Part shown: positions 24,146 through 36,608 of the stretch, in pieces
Layout of the letters: each line of letters opens with the position of its first letter
Numbering within the stretch: position 1 is the stretch's first letter
NCBI GenBank assembly: GCA_015680685.1
Contig: MNCI01020717.1
Coordinates: 255,593 to 319,592 of the forward strand
Length of the DNA: 64,000 bases
Direction: 5' to 3'
Origin: Gnetum montanum
Taxonomy: Eukaryota > Streptophyta > Gnetopsida > Gnetales > Gnetaceae
Translations under genes and position numbers: made by a program
The notes under the pieces: generated by a model
Told to the model about the DNA's origin: nothing
Database searches by the model: none
What the model saw: the letters and a program-made list of their open reading frames with translations, nothing else

Positions 24146-27100
24146 ATGAAGAAGAAAGGTGGTAATAGCAGGAATCCAATCATTGAGGAGGCAAATTCAA
24201 CAATTGAGGGCATCTCCCATCTACCCCAACCTATTGTGATTTAACGCTCATCCACTACAACTTTGATGTAGGCCATTGCTAACCATTTTTTGTTTATTCT
24301 TGGCCATTTTTGCTATTTTCTCTACTCCAGTATGAGGCCATTTTCTTAGATCTAGGCCATTGTGATTGATGAAATTTACTTTTGACAACATCCTACTCCC
24401 TATTTTGATGATCTTTATGGGTTTCTAAGGTTTTTTGATCATTTATGTTTTGTTTCATAAGGTTTTCAAATTAGTTCTTGTTAGTTTTTATGTGTTTTTT
24501 ACCAATTTTGGCAAAAAACCAAGAATACTTGTGAATTATTAAGAAATTGATTTTAGTTGTTAAATTCCAAGGTTTTTTAGTTTTAGGATTATTTTAAGGT
24601 TTCTATTAGCTATGGTTTTTCTTGATTCAAATTTGTAATGAAAAAGTTATGAACATTTTGGCTAGACTATACCATTATGTTTTGCACCATTCTCATTTTT
24701 ATAGAAGTTTATAAATTTTTTATGAGAAACCAGCATGGGTTTTGTATTTTTTATGGTTATGATGCGTATATATTGATGTAAGCTTTTAAATGGTGGTGGA
24801 ATGACTCCGTTTGGAGCTAGAATGAATTTTTGACAAATTTTTTATAAAACTTGCATGAAAAGGACTTTTTGATGATGACTACATTCATGTCAATTTGGTC
24901 ACATTTTGTGTAAAAATGGCTGTAAATTTTTGATTGTTCTAGTATGAATGTAAAGTTCACAATTTTAGGATTCCAATAGTGGTGAAATCAATGAAATTGG
25001 AGTTAAACTAGATTTTTAATGAATTTTTTACTAATGCTGTGTGAATTAGGTTTTATTTTGCTTTTATCAATTTTACCCCTTGGAGAATGGTAGCATTGGC
25101 ACATTTAATGATTTTTCTTGCCAACATCCCATACCCATGGGGATGCCTAGGGATGTTATCAATTTCTTAAACTTAGTTTCATGACTATCAAAAACTTTTT
25201 TCTATTTTTAGTAATGATTTTTCCTATGGCCATTTTCTAGGTTGTAAGTCTGGTTGTGTATGCCTCATTTTAATGTGTTCTAAGTTTGGTTGGCATGGTG
25301 AATATTGTAATTTTTTGGCTATAATGTTTAAAGGTTGTGAAGGCTATGATAACTTTAATTTTTGAATTCCTAATAGAATTTTGGCTAACACCCTATATTT
25401 TTTTATGGAGGCTAGTTCCACCCCTAACAAGGATACTTAGCAAGATTTCCAAGAAATTCTAAGTGTTGTGAAGTTATTATTTTATGCTAAACATTGTAAA
25501 AATGATTCTAATTGGTGGGTATTTTTTTCCCATGCAGGGCCCTTATAAAGCCCATCCTAATAGTTGTAGAGTTGGTGGGCATCTTATCCTGCATCAAAGC
25601 TCCCAAGGCTAACACCCCCCTTTCCTGATTTGGTTATTGAGCATAGTTTACTATGGTTTCAACTGAGGGTTAAGGAATTCTCACCTACATCCTATAAAAC
25701 TTTAGTATGATGATATGGTCACACTTAGCTACTAATATGGCTAGTATCATAGTAGAGATCCTAATGCTGTGGGCATCTAACCTAATCATTAAATTCATAC
25801 AAACCTTTCTTGATTACCACTAGGACCTCCACACAAGACTCACCAAAAAAGAAGAAGAAAGGTAAGAACAAGGACGATTTGTTATGTTATGTCTAATGTT
25901 GTTATGACTACTTAGGTCTTAAGTGTTCTATGGTCTTAACTTATGTTCCTATTTTTTGGTTATATCTTGGTTTTGCGAGAAGTGTCTATGCCAATGTTAA
26001 GCTTTTATTGTCAACTTGAAGGACCTTCCACCTCTTCCAACATCACCTTATCCATTTCAGGACATCCTGAGAATACCCTTATTCTAAACTTTGGTGAGGT
26101 TGGACTAACATAGAAGTGGTTGAGGTGGTAGGCACCTAGAAACATCCAAGAAAACATTGAGTATGAAAGTTTGCTTGATGTTTTCATGGTACATATCCCT
26201 TCCATCCCTATTGTAGAGATGTTGAATGTCATTAACTCCTTCAATGCAGAAGCTAGATAGTTTAGCATTGTAGTTCAAGGTGTGTCGGTCACCATACCTA
26301 TCAATAAGGCAATATTTTGTGACTTGTTTGTTGTTCCCGCTAATAGGATGAAAGCTGTCACCAAATCAGTGAAGGAGGTAGGCCATTGTGAGGAAGTTAA
26401 GGCATAGTTAGGTGCTTGCCATGGCCACTATAGGCATGCCTTGGATGGTTTCATGAACCATGAAGTAAAGGAATATTATCCCTTGTTTATGTCTCATGCC
26501 TTTCCCAAGATTTTGCAACAAAAGAAGGTGATTGACATTGCGCAGAGATGGACCTTTAAGAAGGTCCTAATAGAGGGTACTAGGTTTAATAAGGCTACTT
26601 ATTTGGCTATGGGGATTTGGGAGGAGATCCTTAAAATCCATGAAGACACCTATACAATAATCCACATGTATTATGCATTTTTTGTGACTTATTTGAAGAG
26701 GTTCATGGAGTTTCTTGTGGTGAGAAGGAATGGAATTTTGTGTGTTATAACCCAAACCAACTCTATAGGTCTTAGACAAATCATATTTATGGTACCATGT
26801 AAGCCTAGAAACCACTAGAAGATGTGGGGGAATCATTTTCTATGACCATTAAGGAAGTTAGTGATAGTCGTTATGCTTCCCCTGACAACATGATGAAGGA
26901 GCCACTCATAGTGCTAGCTAACATTTGGAGGGCTTGAGAACTATGCATAGAGGCTAACATGGTAGCCAAAGCCAAGCTCAAATGGCCAATAGAGGAAGTA
27001 GCACCAACAACAAAGTAGCCTTCTCAGAAGAAGCACAAGTTGAAGCTTAACAAGTCATAGTAGGTAGTTACTAATATGTCTTAACTATGTTTTGACTATC

Positions 27101-28749
27101 CTATGTATTACATGTTATGGCTATATTGTTATTGTATGTAGTAATCTATTTTATGTATAATAGTTACAGATAAGTGCCAAGACATGATAGTCCAACTTAC
27201 CACTATGGAGGAAGAGAAAAGGTGTGTAGCTACCATAGCAAAGGAGGTATAGAGGCATGCTACTATAGTAGTAGTGGAGAAACAAAGGCATGTAGAGGAG
27301 GAACTCTTGCAATAGCATGAGGTTGAAGGGTTAGCCAACATTGATCTAGATGACCTAGAAGCCTTGTTTGGTGAGCCATTACTAGGTGCATCTCCCATTG
27401 TCACTCAGAGGAGGAAAAGGAGCTAGGTATGCACACACCTTAATGTTACTCATTATAGCCTATGTTTTTCTTTTTGTTCCATCTATTTAATGATTGAAAT
27501 TTTTGTTGTAGTTATTGAGCCATGGGTAGAGGCATCTACACCTAAGTTTCACATGAAACCATGGATAGAGGTTCTAGAAAAGATGAAGTGCATACACAAA
27601 GTGGCTAAGGAAATCGTTGATTGGTTACAACAAGTTGCAGCTGAGATCAGTAAGAACTATGTTTTATTTTTCTTAGTAATTTTGCTATTTTTTAGAGGTA
27701 TATTTGGTTATAGGTTGTATTTATGTTATTGCTATCTCTAATTATGGATTAAGCTTATGGTTGTACTCATGGTTATGTGTTGTTTATAGCTCCATCAATA
27801 GCATGGGATCCAAGGCTATGACATGGAGTTTAGCTTCTTACCAAAGCTTCCATATGACATTCAAAATGTACCCCCAAATTTGTATAAAATTGCCATGATC
27901 TTGCAGTTTTATGTGCAAAAACTTCATGGGTATTCCAAAGGTCCAACAAATTCCTATGGGATCAAGTTATGATCTTGAGGGAGGAGACTCAATGCCAAGT
28001 CAAGATGATCAAGGATCTTTAAGATCTTAAGGCCTTTGTGAAAGCCCAAGTGGCTAACATAAAGAACTTATGAACCAAAGAGATCACATGGACCCACTAC
28101 TAGAATTTCACCCATGAAAAGGTGGCACTTTTCAAGGAGATGGTGGAGCAATGCATGTAGATGTATGTCATCTCTCGAAAAGCCAAGGATTGGAAGGACT
28201 ATTATGCCTAGGTCCTAGAGTGGGATTGGACATAAAAGGATCATAAGAGAAAATACAAGGTTGATTGGGAGGCATACCTTAAGTGGCTTAAGAGGGATAT
28301 GATTGAATGGTTCAAGAAAGAGCTATTCATCCAAGGGATTCAAGCTGAATATCATACTCCTCATGTTACCATGACTACAAGTGAGACTTCTATGGCTATA
28401 GTGTCACAAGACCTGCATGATTAAATCAAAGTGGACCTAAAAAACATCTTCATAGGTATTGATTTTTGATATGTAGACTAGGCCAACATGATGGAAGACT
28501 AGATCCTCCATCATTTGGAGACTCGTCTTCAACATCTATCCCCAAAATTCATCAAGCTAGATTCCCCATAGGTTTGATATATATTTTTATTTTAATTTTT
28601 GCTTAAGTTATAAGTTTGTTGTTGGTTATTCATTGGATTTATGTTGTTATATTTTAGACACCAAGAGACATTGGTGGCCCTAGCGATAAGGGTGGGGATG
28701 GCCCACCACTTCCTTCTCAAGATGCCCCTTAGCATCCTCTAGTTGCCTA
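24146..28749 (+). pseudogene. Decayed, apparently spliced antisense gene inside element B
   Basis: On the strand opposite to gag-pol, coding-looking segments alternate with stretches bounded by GT and AG. A possible first exon starts at ATG 24146 (MKKKGGNSRNP). Candidate exons follow: 25823-25861 (SPKKKKK), 26022-27063, 27170-27426, 27512-27649, 27802-28571, 28658-28731. Candidate introns are 25862-26021, 27064-27169, 27427-27511, 27650-27801 and 28572-28657. The product would have a central domain (FVVPANRMKAVTKSVKEVGH, then EEILKIHEDTYTIIHMYYAF), an acidic/coiled-coil part (TTMEEEKRCVATIAKE), a Trp- and Lys-rich helical part (DWEAYLKWLKRDMIEWFKK) and a Pro-rich end. Stops are TAG or TGA at expected Gln or Trp. 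I do not recognise the family. Antisense reading frames are known in Tat-lineage elements, usually elsewhere in the element. The last exon has a relative at 36323. Confidence 0.5.
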
Positions 28750-29540
28750 ATTGAGTTTTCCTTATTAACAACATGATGTTACATTTATTATTGATTTTGA
28801 CAGCTATTATGAGCCAAGACCTTATTATGGATGTTTTATGCTTATTGTTTATTATTATTTGGACACTTTGCCACATAGTGTGGCTATGGCTATGTATGTT
28901 ATAAATAATTTAAATTTAAATTTTTGGTTTTAGTTTTGGATATATTGTTCTAGTGTTAGGATTTTATCATAGATTTATGGTTTTAAGGTTTTAACATTAT
29001 AAACATTGTGAACATTATAAGTGGCTATGTTGGTTGTAATGTTAAAAAAGGCTAGACGATATGGTTGTAGGCTAAAGTGGAATTAAGGTAAAAAGATGCT
29101 TGCCAGTTTTAGGCCATGGTAGGCATTGGTTTGCCAATTTAAGGCCATGGTGGGCCATGCATTGGTACTAATTTAAGGCCATGGTGGGCCATGAGTTTCT
29201 ACTAGTTTAAGGCCATGATGGGCCATGCATTTCTACCAGTTTAATGTCATGGTGGATCCTACATTAAAAGGAAACATCTATTTTTTATTGTTTTATGTTT
29301 TAAAATTTTTATGGATTTTCTAGTTTTTAAATTTTTTATGAACTTTTCATGTACATATAGTGTTAAAAAAGGAGAAATAGAAGACTTTACTAAATAAAAT
29401 GGAAATAAAAGATAACTTCCTAGGCTATATAAAATTTAAAAAATACCATAAAAGGTAAAACAAAATCGAGGCTAACAGGATATAGGTATATATAGTTGCA
29501 TGGTCATAAGAGCATAGGGTGGAAGGATCAAGAGCATACA
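28750..29540. other. Spacer between antisense gene and gag-protease of B
   Basis: No coding frame. A CACATAGTGTGGCTATGGCTATG palindrome region near 28870 is shared with A (1770-1850) and F (36508, 36625). The GGCCATG minisatellite follows at 29100-29262. Confidence 0.6.
29100..29262. repeat. GGCCATG minisatellite of B
   Basis: About four units of about 40 bp built around TTTAAGGCCATGGTGGGCCATG. The core contains two short palindromes, GGCCATGG and GGGCC. Relatives lie in A, C, D and F. Confidence 0.85.
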
Positions 29541-29599
29541 TTACCTGTGCAAATTCTTTCTAATCTTTAAGAGATTAGGAAATGTATATAGCCTATTTT

Positions 29600-32500
29600 G
29601 TATAAGCTTATTCTCTCCATCCTCTTTCTTGATGATATTGAAGGGAAGCTTCTCCCATAGCATGTATTTTGGTCCATTGTTATCATTTCTAGATTTTTTT
29701 GGCTCTCTAGGGTTGTTTAACTTCATGGTTGGGAGTTTCTTCCTAAAATCCCACTTTAGATCCTTGCTCTATATCCATGTTGTTAACAATCAAGGGAATC
29801 ATGTTGTTATCATGAATGATGATTTCACCTCCATTGTAAGGAAGGTGAATTTCTTAGTAAATAGGCTAAGACATGGTTCACATTTGAGCTAATTAAGGTC
29901 TTCCTAGGATGAGGTTGAACCTTGGTGTTTCCTCTACCATCAAGAAATCCACGATTGTGAGGAATTTCTCTCATGCCACAAAGTCTAAGAAGATGGATCC
30001 CTTAACAACAACAAGTGATTCATTAAAGGAATTGAGAGCTAATTTTCTTATACATTGTATTTATTTCATTAAGCCTAAATGTTCAACTATGGTGCATGGG
30101 ATGAAATTCATTGTAGTTCCATCATCCACATGCACTTGATGCACCTTGTACTAGCCTACTTGTATCGTGATGAAAAGAAGAGCCTTGGTCACTTTTTCAT
30201 TTTGGGGGTTATCCTTGATTTTTCTATCATGAAACACTAGCAATGTTGACTTTGTCTCCCTTGATGAAGAGGTTAGCATTGCTACATCAATGGATTCTTC
30301 ATTAGTAGGAATATCCTCACTAACAAGGATGGAAGTCAACATCTTAACTTGTGCTTCCCAATGTATAGAAGAATACATAACTAGGTTGTATAGGCTCAAG
30401 GTTGTGTTTTTCTATTTTAGAGACTACTTGACCTACTCCATCATACTTCGGAAGATTTTTTCATTGGCCATGGGCTTATCACCCTAGTTGTTCTTAACTT
30501 CCTACATGTGTCCCAAAATGCATATCTTGTTTTTAGGTTTTTATTGCTTCTCCTCTTTTCCTTTCTGTTGGCTTTTAGATTTTTCTTGTGGTTTGCTTGT
30601 CGAAGCAGCCTGGGTTGTGGAGGTTATGGGTACTGATGATATGGGAGTGAGCTTCAGCCAACCCACATTTTTCCATGACTTGGCCTACTTATCATCCTTC
30701 TTATTAGGCTTTTACTTAGGCTTCTTCCTTTGTGTGGTTGAGGCCTTTTGATTGTCTTCTGTTGGTTGTGACAAAGAGGCTATAACAATAGCTACCATGG
30801 GGGGTCCTTGTATGGTTATAATGGCAAGTTTGGTTGTGGCTAGTTGGGGCACCCTGATGATGAAGGACTCTTTGAGGGGTGTTCTCAAGGTATCCTTACA
30901 AAAAAAGCTAGTGGAAGCCGAAGAGCTCCTTTTGTTATGAGGGGGGATACCCAAATCACAAATGGTTTCCTCACAGGCCTTCAAGTTTTCATCAACATTA
31001 AACACTAATATGATGTATGAGCTATTGTTGACATTGAATGGATTCTTGTACACATGCATCAATTGGTTCTAAGGTCAGATAGGCTTAGAAGCATCTAGAA
31101 CCAACTTGCCTCTATTTATCATCTTTTGTAGGTCATCCTTCAATGTAAGGTAGAAGTTAGTATCATGACTAAACAATTGATGATAGTGGAAAAAGTGGTT
31201 AAGATTGAAATACTTTGATACCTAAGGATCATCTTTAGTTGCTTGAGCGGGGTCCTTACCTATCTCACATAGCCTTTCATGCTTTTTATAAGTTGTTTTA
31301 ATCATCTACTTGTATTAAATCCTCCCACTCTTCAATAGTTTATCTAAGAGTTAAGATGGCTTCAAAGGTAGCCTAGTGTATTTAGCCTTGTCTCTATGCT
31401 CAAAGTTGAATCTAGAGGTAGTTGATGTTGTGGTCCTAGATGTTGAAGGCTAGTTATTTTGGTTGTTAGCAGGAGCCTTAGGTTAATTGGATCTTAGCTT
31501 TTGGTTAGCTGTTTTAGTTCCCTTGGCTACTATTACTATAGCCATGTTGTTTTGCTTACCTCTCTCCTTGTCCCTTCACATGTGCTGGTTCTTATATGCC
31601 ATGTAAGTAGGGTCGTGGCTAGCCTCTACAACATCCTCTATGTTCTTAGTCTTTGAGAAGGCTTGAATTTATGACCATGGGTCAAGGTAGTATAGTTTAG
31701 ACTTGATGAAATCATTAACTATCCCCTTGAATATAGCCAAAATGTGGGTTTTAGCTAAAAGTTCTAGTGTCTTGTTAAGGAGACCATTCCACCATTGAAT
31801 AAAATTTTGCACCAATTCGAGAGATCCCTACATGACCTTCATCAACTCGTCAATGGTGGTTCTAAGCTTCAATTTTTACTTGAAAAAATTAATAAATTAT
31901 GCAATCAAGTCTTCAAGAGAGGATATAGATCCTCTTGGTAGGGCATGGTACTAGTCAAGCACTTTCTCTATAAGGGTTATAGAAAATATTCTCATGCTTG
32001 TATGCAACTAGGCTTATAACAGAAAGCACTCTAAGTGAAAGATTATTAGGTGAGAGTTGAGATTACCTTCATCATTGAACTTTGTGAAATTAGGGATGGG
32101 GACACCAGGAGGAAGTGTTAAAGGTGGAACTATAGGATTGATGGGATCATCCTAGTAAAAGTTCATGATCTTAATTCTTTGAAATGTAGAAGCCTTGAGC
32201 TTTTTCAACTCCTTCATTAGCTCTTGGATAATTTGGAATGCTTGATCTAGGTCCTAGGATGCCCCTATCGATTGTGGTGTTTGTACAAAGGGCTAGAGTA
32301 TTTTTTGGGAGGCATGTGGCCTCATTATCAGTTGTGGTACTAAAGGGAGAGGCTATGTTATCACGATGGTTGGTGGGCCAAACAAAGAGAAAGATGTTTA
32401 TGCTGATACCTAGGGCACAAATGGTACAAAGGAGATGTGTGACCCCTAGACTACTTGGGGTCCCATGGTGGACTCCATATAGGAGGTTAGAGGATTGGTG

Positions 32501-33130
32501 GTGGTGACCACCATTGATGATGATTGCACTAACCTAGGTTGGATGGCAAAAAACATGGAAAGATGGAATGTGGTGGATTGCAGCATTGATTATGTTTGGT
32601 GCATGGCTATGATTGGTGTGGGCTCTAACATGGTTGGGTAATATGGGTTAGAGGATTGTGGCATCTATTCCATGAAGGAGACAAAGGGGATGAAGATAGG
32701 CACTATCACCTTAGGGGTTGCTTATTGCAAAAGCACATCTAGGATGTTTTCATGTTTGGATTCTACCTCAAAATCAAACTCCTCCTTTTGTTACTCATTC
32801 AAGATAACCTTCTTATCTAACACATCCATCTTAATTAATTTGGACAAAATTCATGCATGGGATTCATTGAGGGGTATATGGTCATATGGAAAAGGAATAT
32901 ATTCCTTCCCATCACATTGTATAAGCTCGAACTCCCTCTTGGCTTCTGCTTCCATTCAAGAAATGAGCATGCCAACCTAAATCTCATTGCAAATGAAGTT
33001 ATAATGATCTTAATTTATAACCAAGAAATTAGGACTTAACCTCCTAAGACTTAGAGACTAGTGACATTTGATCACAGTAGTGTCTTTGAGGTCATATACC
33101 CTCACAACTTGTTGGTTGGACCCATTTTCG
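29600..33130 (-). pseudogene. Decayed gag-protease of element B
   Basis: Readable almost end to end on the minus strand. The N-terminal gag block (EYIPFPYDHI near 32900) is shared with A and C. The capsid core is near 31700-32150 (SISSLEDLI, then LELVQNFIQWWNGLL). The nucleocapsid motif FHYHQLFSHDTNFYLTLKDD is near 31150-31200; its usual final Cys is replaced. A linker at 30712-31062 follows, then the protease at 30000-30300 with YKVHQVHVDDGTTMN, and a C-terminal part to about 29600. Known role: particle protein and maturation protease. Stops are mostly TAG/TGA at expected Gln, Arg or Trp. The frame does not continue into RT; about 9 kb of other sequence follows. Confidence 0.85.
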
Positions 33131-33920
33131 ATAAAGTTAAAAGATAGGGTAGTTAAATAGCTAAAAGACATGGTTAAAATGATAGAAATGATTTAATAAG
33201 GTTATAAATGGATGGGTAAAAGTGGAAATTATAGCAAATGGAATTTATGTAGAGCTAGAAAAAAGGTAAAAATGACCCAAAAAAGTTATGGTCTATAATA
33301 GTAAATGGTCATCAAAGGAGTACGTCCCTTTGCTTAAAATAGTAAAAATGTGGGTATCAAACCTCAACCACACTTGGTTTCCTAGTTGCACATATGTTGG
33401 GTGTAGTAGGGGGAAAGAAAGGGGGTAAGATGGGAAATTTTACACCTTTTCTATTTAGTGTTGGAGATGGGGGTTTACTTTTTGGCTAGTAGGATTTGGC
33501 TAAAAATAAAATAGAAATTTTGACTTTCTACTAGAACTGGCTTTGGCAAGTTACCAATGTTGCTTTTGTTGGAAAAAGTTTTACAATAAGGGGGATGAGG
33601 ATTTGGGTGGTGAAACCATCAATGATAGCCTTGCTGGAAAATTTTGGCAACAAAAGAGGATAAAGGTTGGAATAGAAAATCAATGTTAACCTTGGAATTC
33701 ATAACAATTGTTGTGAAAATTTTAAAACCCCAAACACTTACAACTCCCATGTTGGGCTTTGCTACTAGAGGGGGATGGATTGTAGTGTTGGTTATGGTAG
33801 CCAAAAAGGGGGTTAAAAAAATATGCATAAAATACTTTAAAGATTTTAGAATTTTTCAATTACAAGAAACATTAATACATAGGAAACAGGTTTGGACATA
33901 GAATTTTGTACCAGAAAAAC
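33131..33920. other. 5' leader of element B
   Basis: No coding frame. 33130-33420 matches C at 50460-50700, including paired AGTAAATGG/AGTAAAAATG motifs. The bases next to the LTR, on the minus strand GGTTTTTCTGG, are where a primer site should be; no tRNA match was recognised. Confidence 0.5.
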
Positions 33921-35346
33921 CATAGTGACTGAAAATATGAGTTTCTAGAGAAATGGAGAATTCCTAGTGAAACAACCTTAACCTCAAATCCCAAGGACCT
34001 CCTTGAAAAATAGGATTCAAGGTGCCCTAGATAGTTTAGCAGATCCCCTAGGGACTTAAAGGAGGGAAAAATAAGATAATGAAAGTAAAAATGAAAAATG
34101 CATATTTGACAGTAAATGCACTAAAAATAAAAAAAATAAATCTAAGTTGTCCATAAATGAAATTGTAAAATTTATTGAAAAAATAAAAGTAAAGTCTAGA
34201 AATATGTACAAAGTTGTGCCTGAGAGGAAAATAGGGGAGTTCACTTGGGCAAATGTTTAGAATTTGTTGAAACTACTACAATAAGCTCCATGATTCGAAG
34301 GTTCTACCACTTTTGATGCTTTCGAACCCTAGTTACTCTTGCACCAAATCTATAGGATTATTGATGTAAGAGGGTAAGATATGTAAGGGATTTGGATTAC
34401 AAAAGTGAAAAACATTAGGATTTTTAGTTCCCAAGTGCTCAGCATTGATGCTAAAGTCTCCCAAATATCAAAGGTGGGATAATAGGGGTAACAATGGTTA
34501 TTGTTTCCACACTAGGAAATGCAAGAAGCCCTGTGTGTGCTCAAAGCTATCAAATGAAAAAATTCTTGAAAAAGAAAAAGTGTGGAACCATTTCATGGAT
34601 TTGGTACTTGGGTTTTATAAGGTTTTGGACCATAAATATGGTTGCAAATTCTACTTGATTATTGCTACAAATTCTGCTTGGTTGCTAACAAAAATCTTGC
34701 TATGTTCAAGTATGGTGGGTGTTTAAATTTAGTGGGGTTACTATGTATGATAAGTATTATACCCCCATGGCCATTCCATTTGTTAAAAATAGTAAATTGG
34801 AACTTCATCCTTCCTAGCTCTTTCTACTAATGTTGGGCCTTCCAATAGCAACATTGATATGTGGATCCTTAGTGGATTTGGTTCAATGCTGGAATCTTGG
34901 GCCATGTTAGAGTAATTTTGGGGAAAAGGATGCAACACTAGAGGGATGAAGTGACAACAATGGGGGTAAGGGTTTTACCTCCCCATGTTGAGCATGGTTG
35001 ATGGCTTACTCCCCAATGCTAGGGTAGTTGAGTTATACCCACCAATAGATATCTCTAATGTGAAAAATGTTATACCTCCATAAAATCCATCAGAATGCCA
35101 GTTTTAGCATCCCAAAATGCATTTTTAACCTCCCCAAGCCCAAATATAGACATTTTATAGCCTTTTTTTTCCACTTGGGAGATGAGGCTTTGACCACTTA
35201 TGAGATATTTTTCAACCTCAGAAGTATAAAGTATGTGAGATTGTAGCTCACGGGTTACAATCTTCATCTTTATATTGAAGTTTAACATTAGGTTTTGTGG
35301 GGTGAAGGCTATAAAATTTGCAACATGCATTTTTAGGGGTGTTTTA
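33921..35346 (-). mobile_element. 5' LTR of element B
   Basis: It matches 8670-10094 from end to end. Its terminal TG and CA are worn to CA (33921) and TA (35346), each by single transitions. GAGGT follows at 35347-35351. Confidence 0.85.
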
Positions 35347-35750
35347 GAGGTGGAGCAAGCAATGGACATAATAACTAGTGAGTGAGCAACACATGTGGTA
35401 GGTGGCAGTCGGTGGTGGTGCATGGCATAAAAGGAGGTGCAAGAAGCTAGCTGGAGAGCACAGGAGGAACTATAGGCATAGTGAAAAATGGTGGTTCTAG
35501 AGGATGGTGGAAAGGTAGAGGCCTAATGACATCAAGAAGTGGTGAGGCAGTGTGGCCACACTTGTAGAGGCAACACATAGTGTGTGCTTGCACCATGCCA
35601 ATGCTACAAGTGGTAGGTAGTGTCATGGCTTATTCCTACCACACTACCATGCAACAAGCCAACACTAACAACTGATGTCATAGCTAATCACAATGGCCAC
35701 TGGAAGGACCTAAGCCCAAAATTAATTAATTAAATTTAATTTTTTAAACC
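35347..35750 (-). mobile_element. LTR of element A, second part
   Basis: Starts with the second GAGGT. GT-rich sequence rich in GGTGGTAG-like strings, alike in style to 7860-8660 on the other side of B. The outer boundary is a guess; I place it before the AT-rich change near 35715-35750. Confidence 0.4.
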
Positions 35751-35868
35751 AAGAATAGTAAAGACATAAGCATGAAAATGAAACTCACTATGTTATAGTA
35801 ATCATTCTATAGGATAGTATGAGTGAGTGGGTTGGAACTTGGAAAAAAATATCATGAGCTAGTATTTA

Positions 35869-36063
35869 CTATGAAGATAGCTCAGTTGCATTCTTGAAGG
35901 AGGAGAAGAAGAGAAAATGATTTATACTAATATTATCAATTTCCTTCAAGGTCTTGAAAACCTGCAACATGGTGGGTCTCATCATGGAGTTGTCAGATGT
36001 GCATAACTTTTGCCAAATAGAGAACCTACAACATTTGGTATTTTTAGAAGAAGGGTGATTCAA
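35869..36063 (-). pseudogene. Possible C-terminal fragment of a receptor-like kinase
   Basis: A 64-codon frame contains WQKLCTSDNSMMRPTMLQVF followed by KTLKEIDN. This resembles the last subdomain of plant receptor-like kinases, where a Leu-Cys-Thr, then an Arg-Pro-(Thr/Ser)-Met, then a Val and a Leu-x-Glu are conserved. Known role of that part: the end of the kinase C-lobe; the Arg of RP(T/S)M holds the fold. Nothing upstream continues the kinase, so it is a fragment if real, perhaps a piece of host gene caught among transposons. The match rests on about 25 residues and could be chance. Confidence 0.35.
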
Positions 36064-36322
36064 GCTAACTATGCTAAGTTTCTACTTCCATTATTCTTGC
36101 AAAATTTGAGTTTGCTTAAGCTTGTCAACCATCATTCTGAGAAAAATTTTACTCATACATGTCCTAGTGTTGTTAATTTTGGCCTCTTGTTCTATCAAAA
36201 ACTTTATTTGTGTTTTTGATATTGTAAATTTGATATTATTTCATGTTTTATATTTGGTTTTCAATGTATTTTCATGTTCTAATAGTTTTAATATTTTTTT
36301 TATAAGCCTTTAGTGTTTATAG
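36064..36322. other. Unassigned AT-rich stretch before F
   Basis: A plus-strand open frame (36010-36219) exists, but I see no relative for it and no motif. It may be intron or exon of an antisense-gene copy. Confidence 0.3.
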
Positions 36323-36475
36323 TGATGAAATTGGTAACAATGTTGGTGATAATGTTGATGATATTAATTGTCCTCTTCCTCCCATGACTTACTTTTCACT
36401 TCCACTAGATTTGTTACATTTCACTATTTTAATTTCATCATTGTTATTGTATTTGACTATCATATCCATAGAGAC
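36323..36475 (+). pseudogene. Last exon of an antisense gene copy (fragment F)
   Basis: After an AG at 36321-36322 the frame reads DEIGNNVGDNVDDINCPLPP. It resembles the last exon in B (28658-28731: RDIGGPSDKGGDGPPLPS) and is followed by the same palindrome-bearing spacer. The similarity is short but positioned identically, which supports the gene being an inherited part of this Tat lineage. Confidence 0.4.
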
Positions 36476-36543
36476 TGTATTATTTTGGTTGTTGTTTGTT
36501 CCATAGTGTAACTATGGCTATGAACATTTATATTATATGCATG

Positions 36544-36544
<1 letters not shown>

Positions 36545-36589
<45 letters not shown>

Positions 36590-36608
36590 TGTGTGTGTGT
36601 GTGTGTTT
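36545..36608. repeat. (TG)n microsatellite
   Basis: About 64 bp of TG repeats with one TATG and one TTTG interruption, inside the F spacer. Confidence 0.95.

Larger units (their letters stand above)
8670..35346 (-). mobile_element. Element B: Tat/Ogre-type Ty3/gypsy retrotransposon, about 20.7 kb plus a 6-kb insert
   Basis: Paired LTRs of 1425 and 1426 bp flank gag-protease (29600-33130), a long interval with an antisense gene, minisatellite and tandem array (20620-29540), then RT, RNase H, archaeal-type RNase H and integrase (20620 down to 11019), all on the minus strand. A 5-bp target duplication GAGGT flanks it (8665-8669, 35347-35351). The double RNase H places it in the Tat lineage, and the size and PR-RT gap resemble Ogre. 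The LTRs differ at about one base in six over a stretch compared by eye, so it is old. Confidence 0.85.

Noticed and set aside
25000-28750. Reading the plus-strand frames as an intact host gene
   Set aside because: Multiple in-frame stops, no complete frame, and the position inside B with a relative in F point to an element-borne, dead gene.
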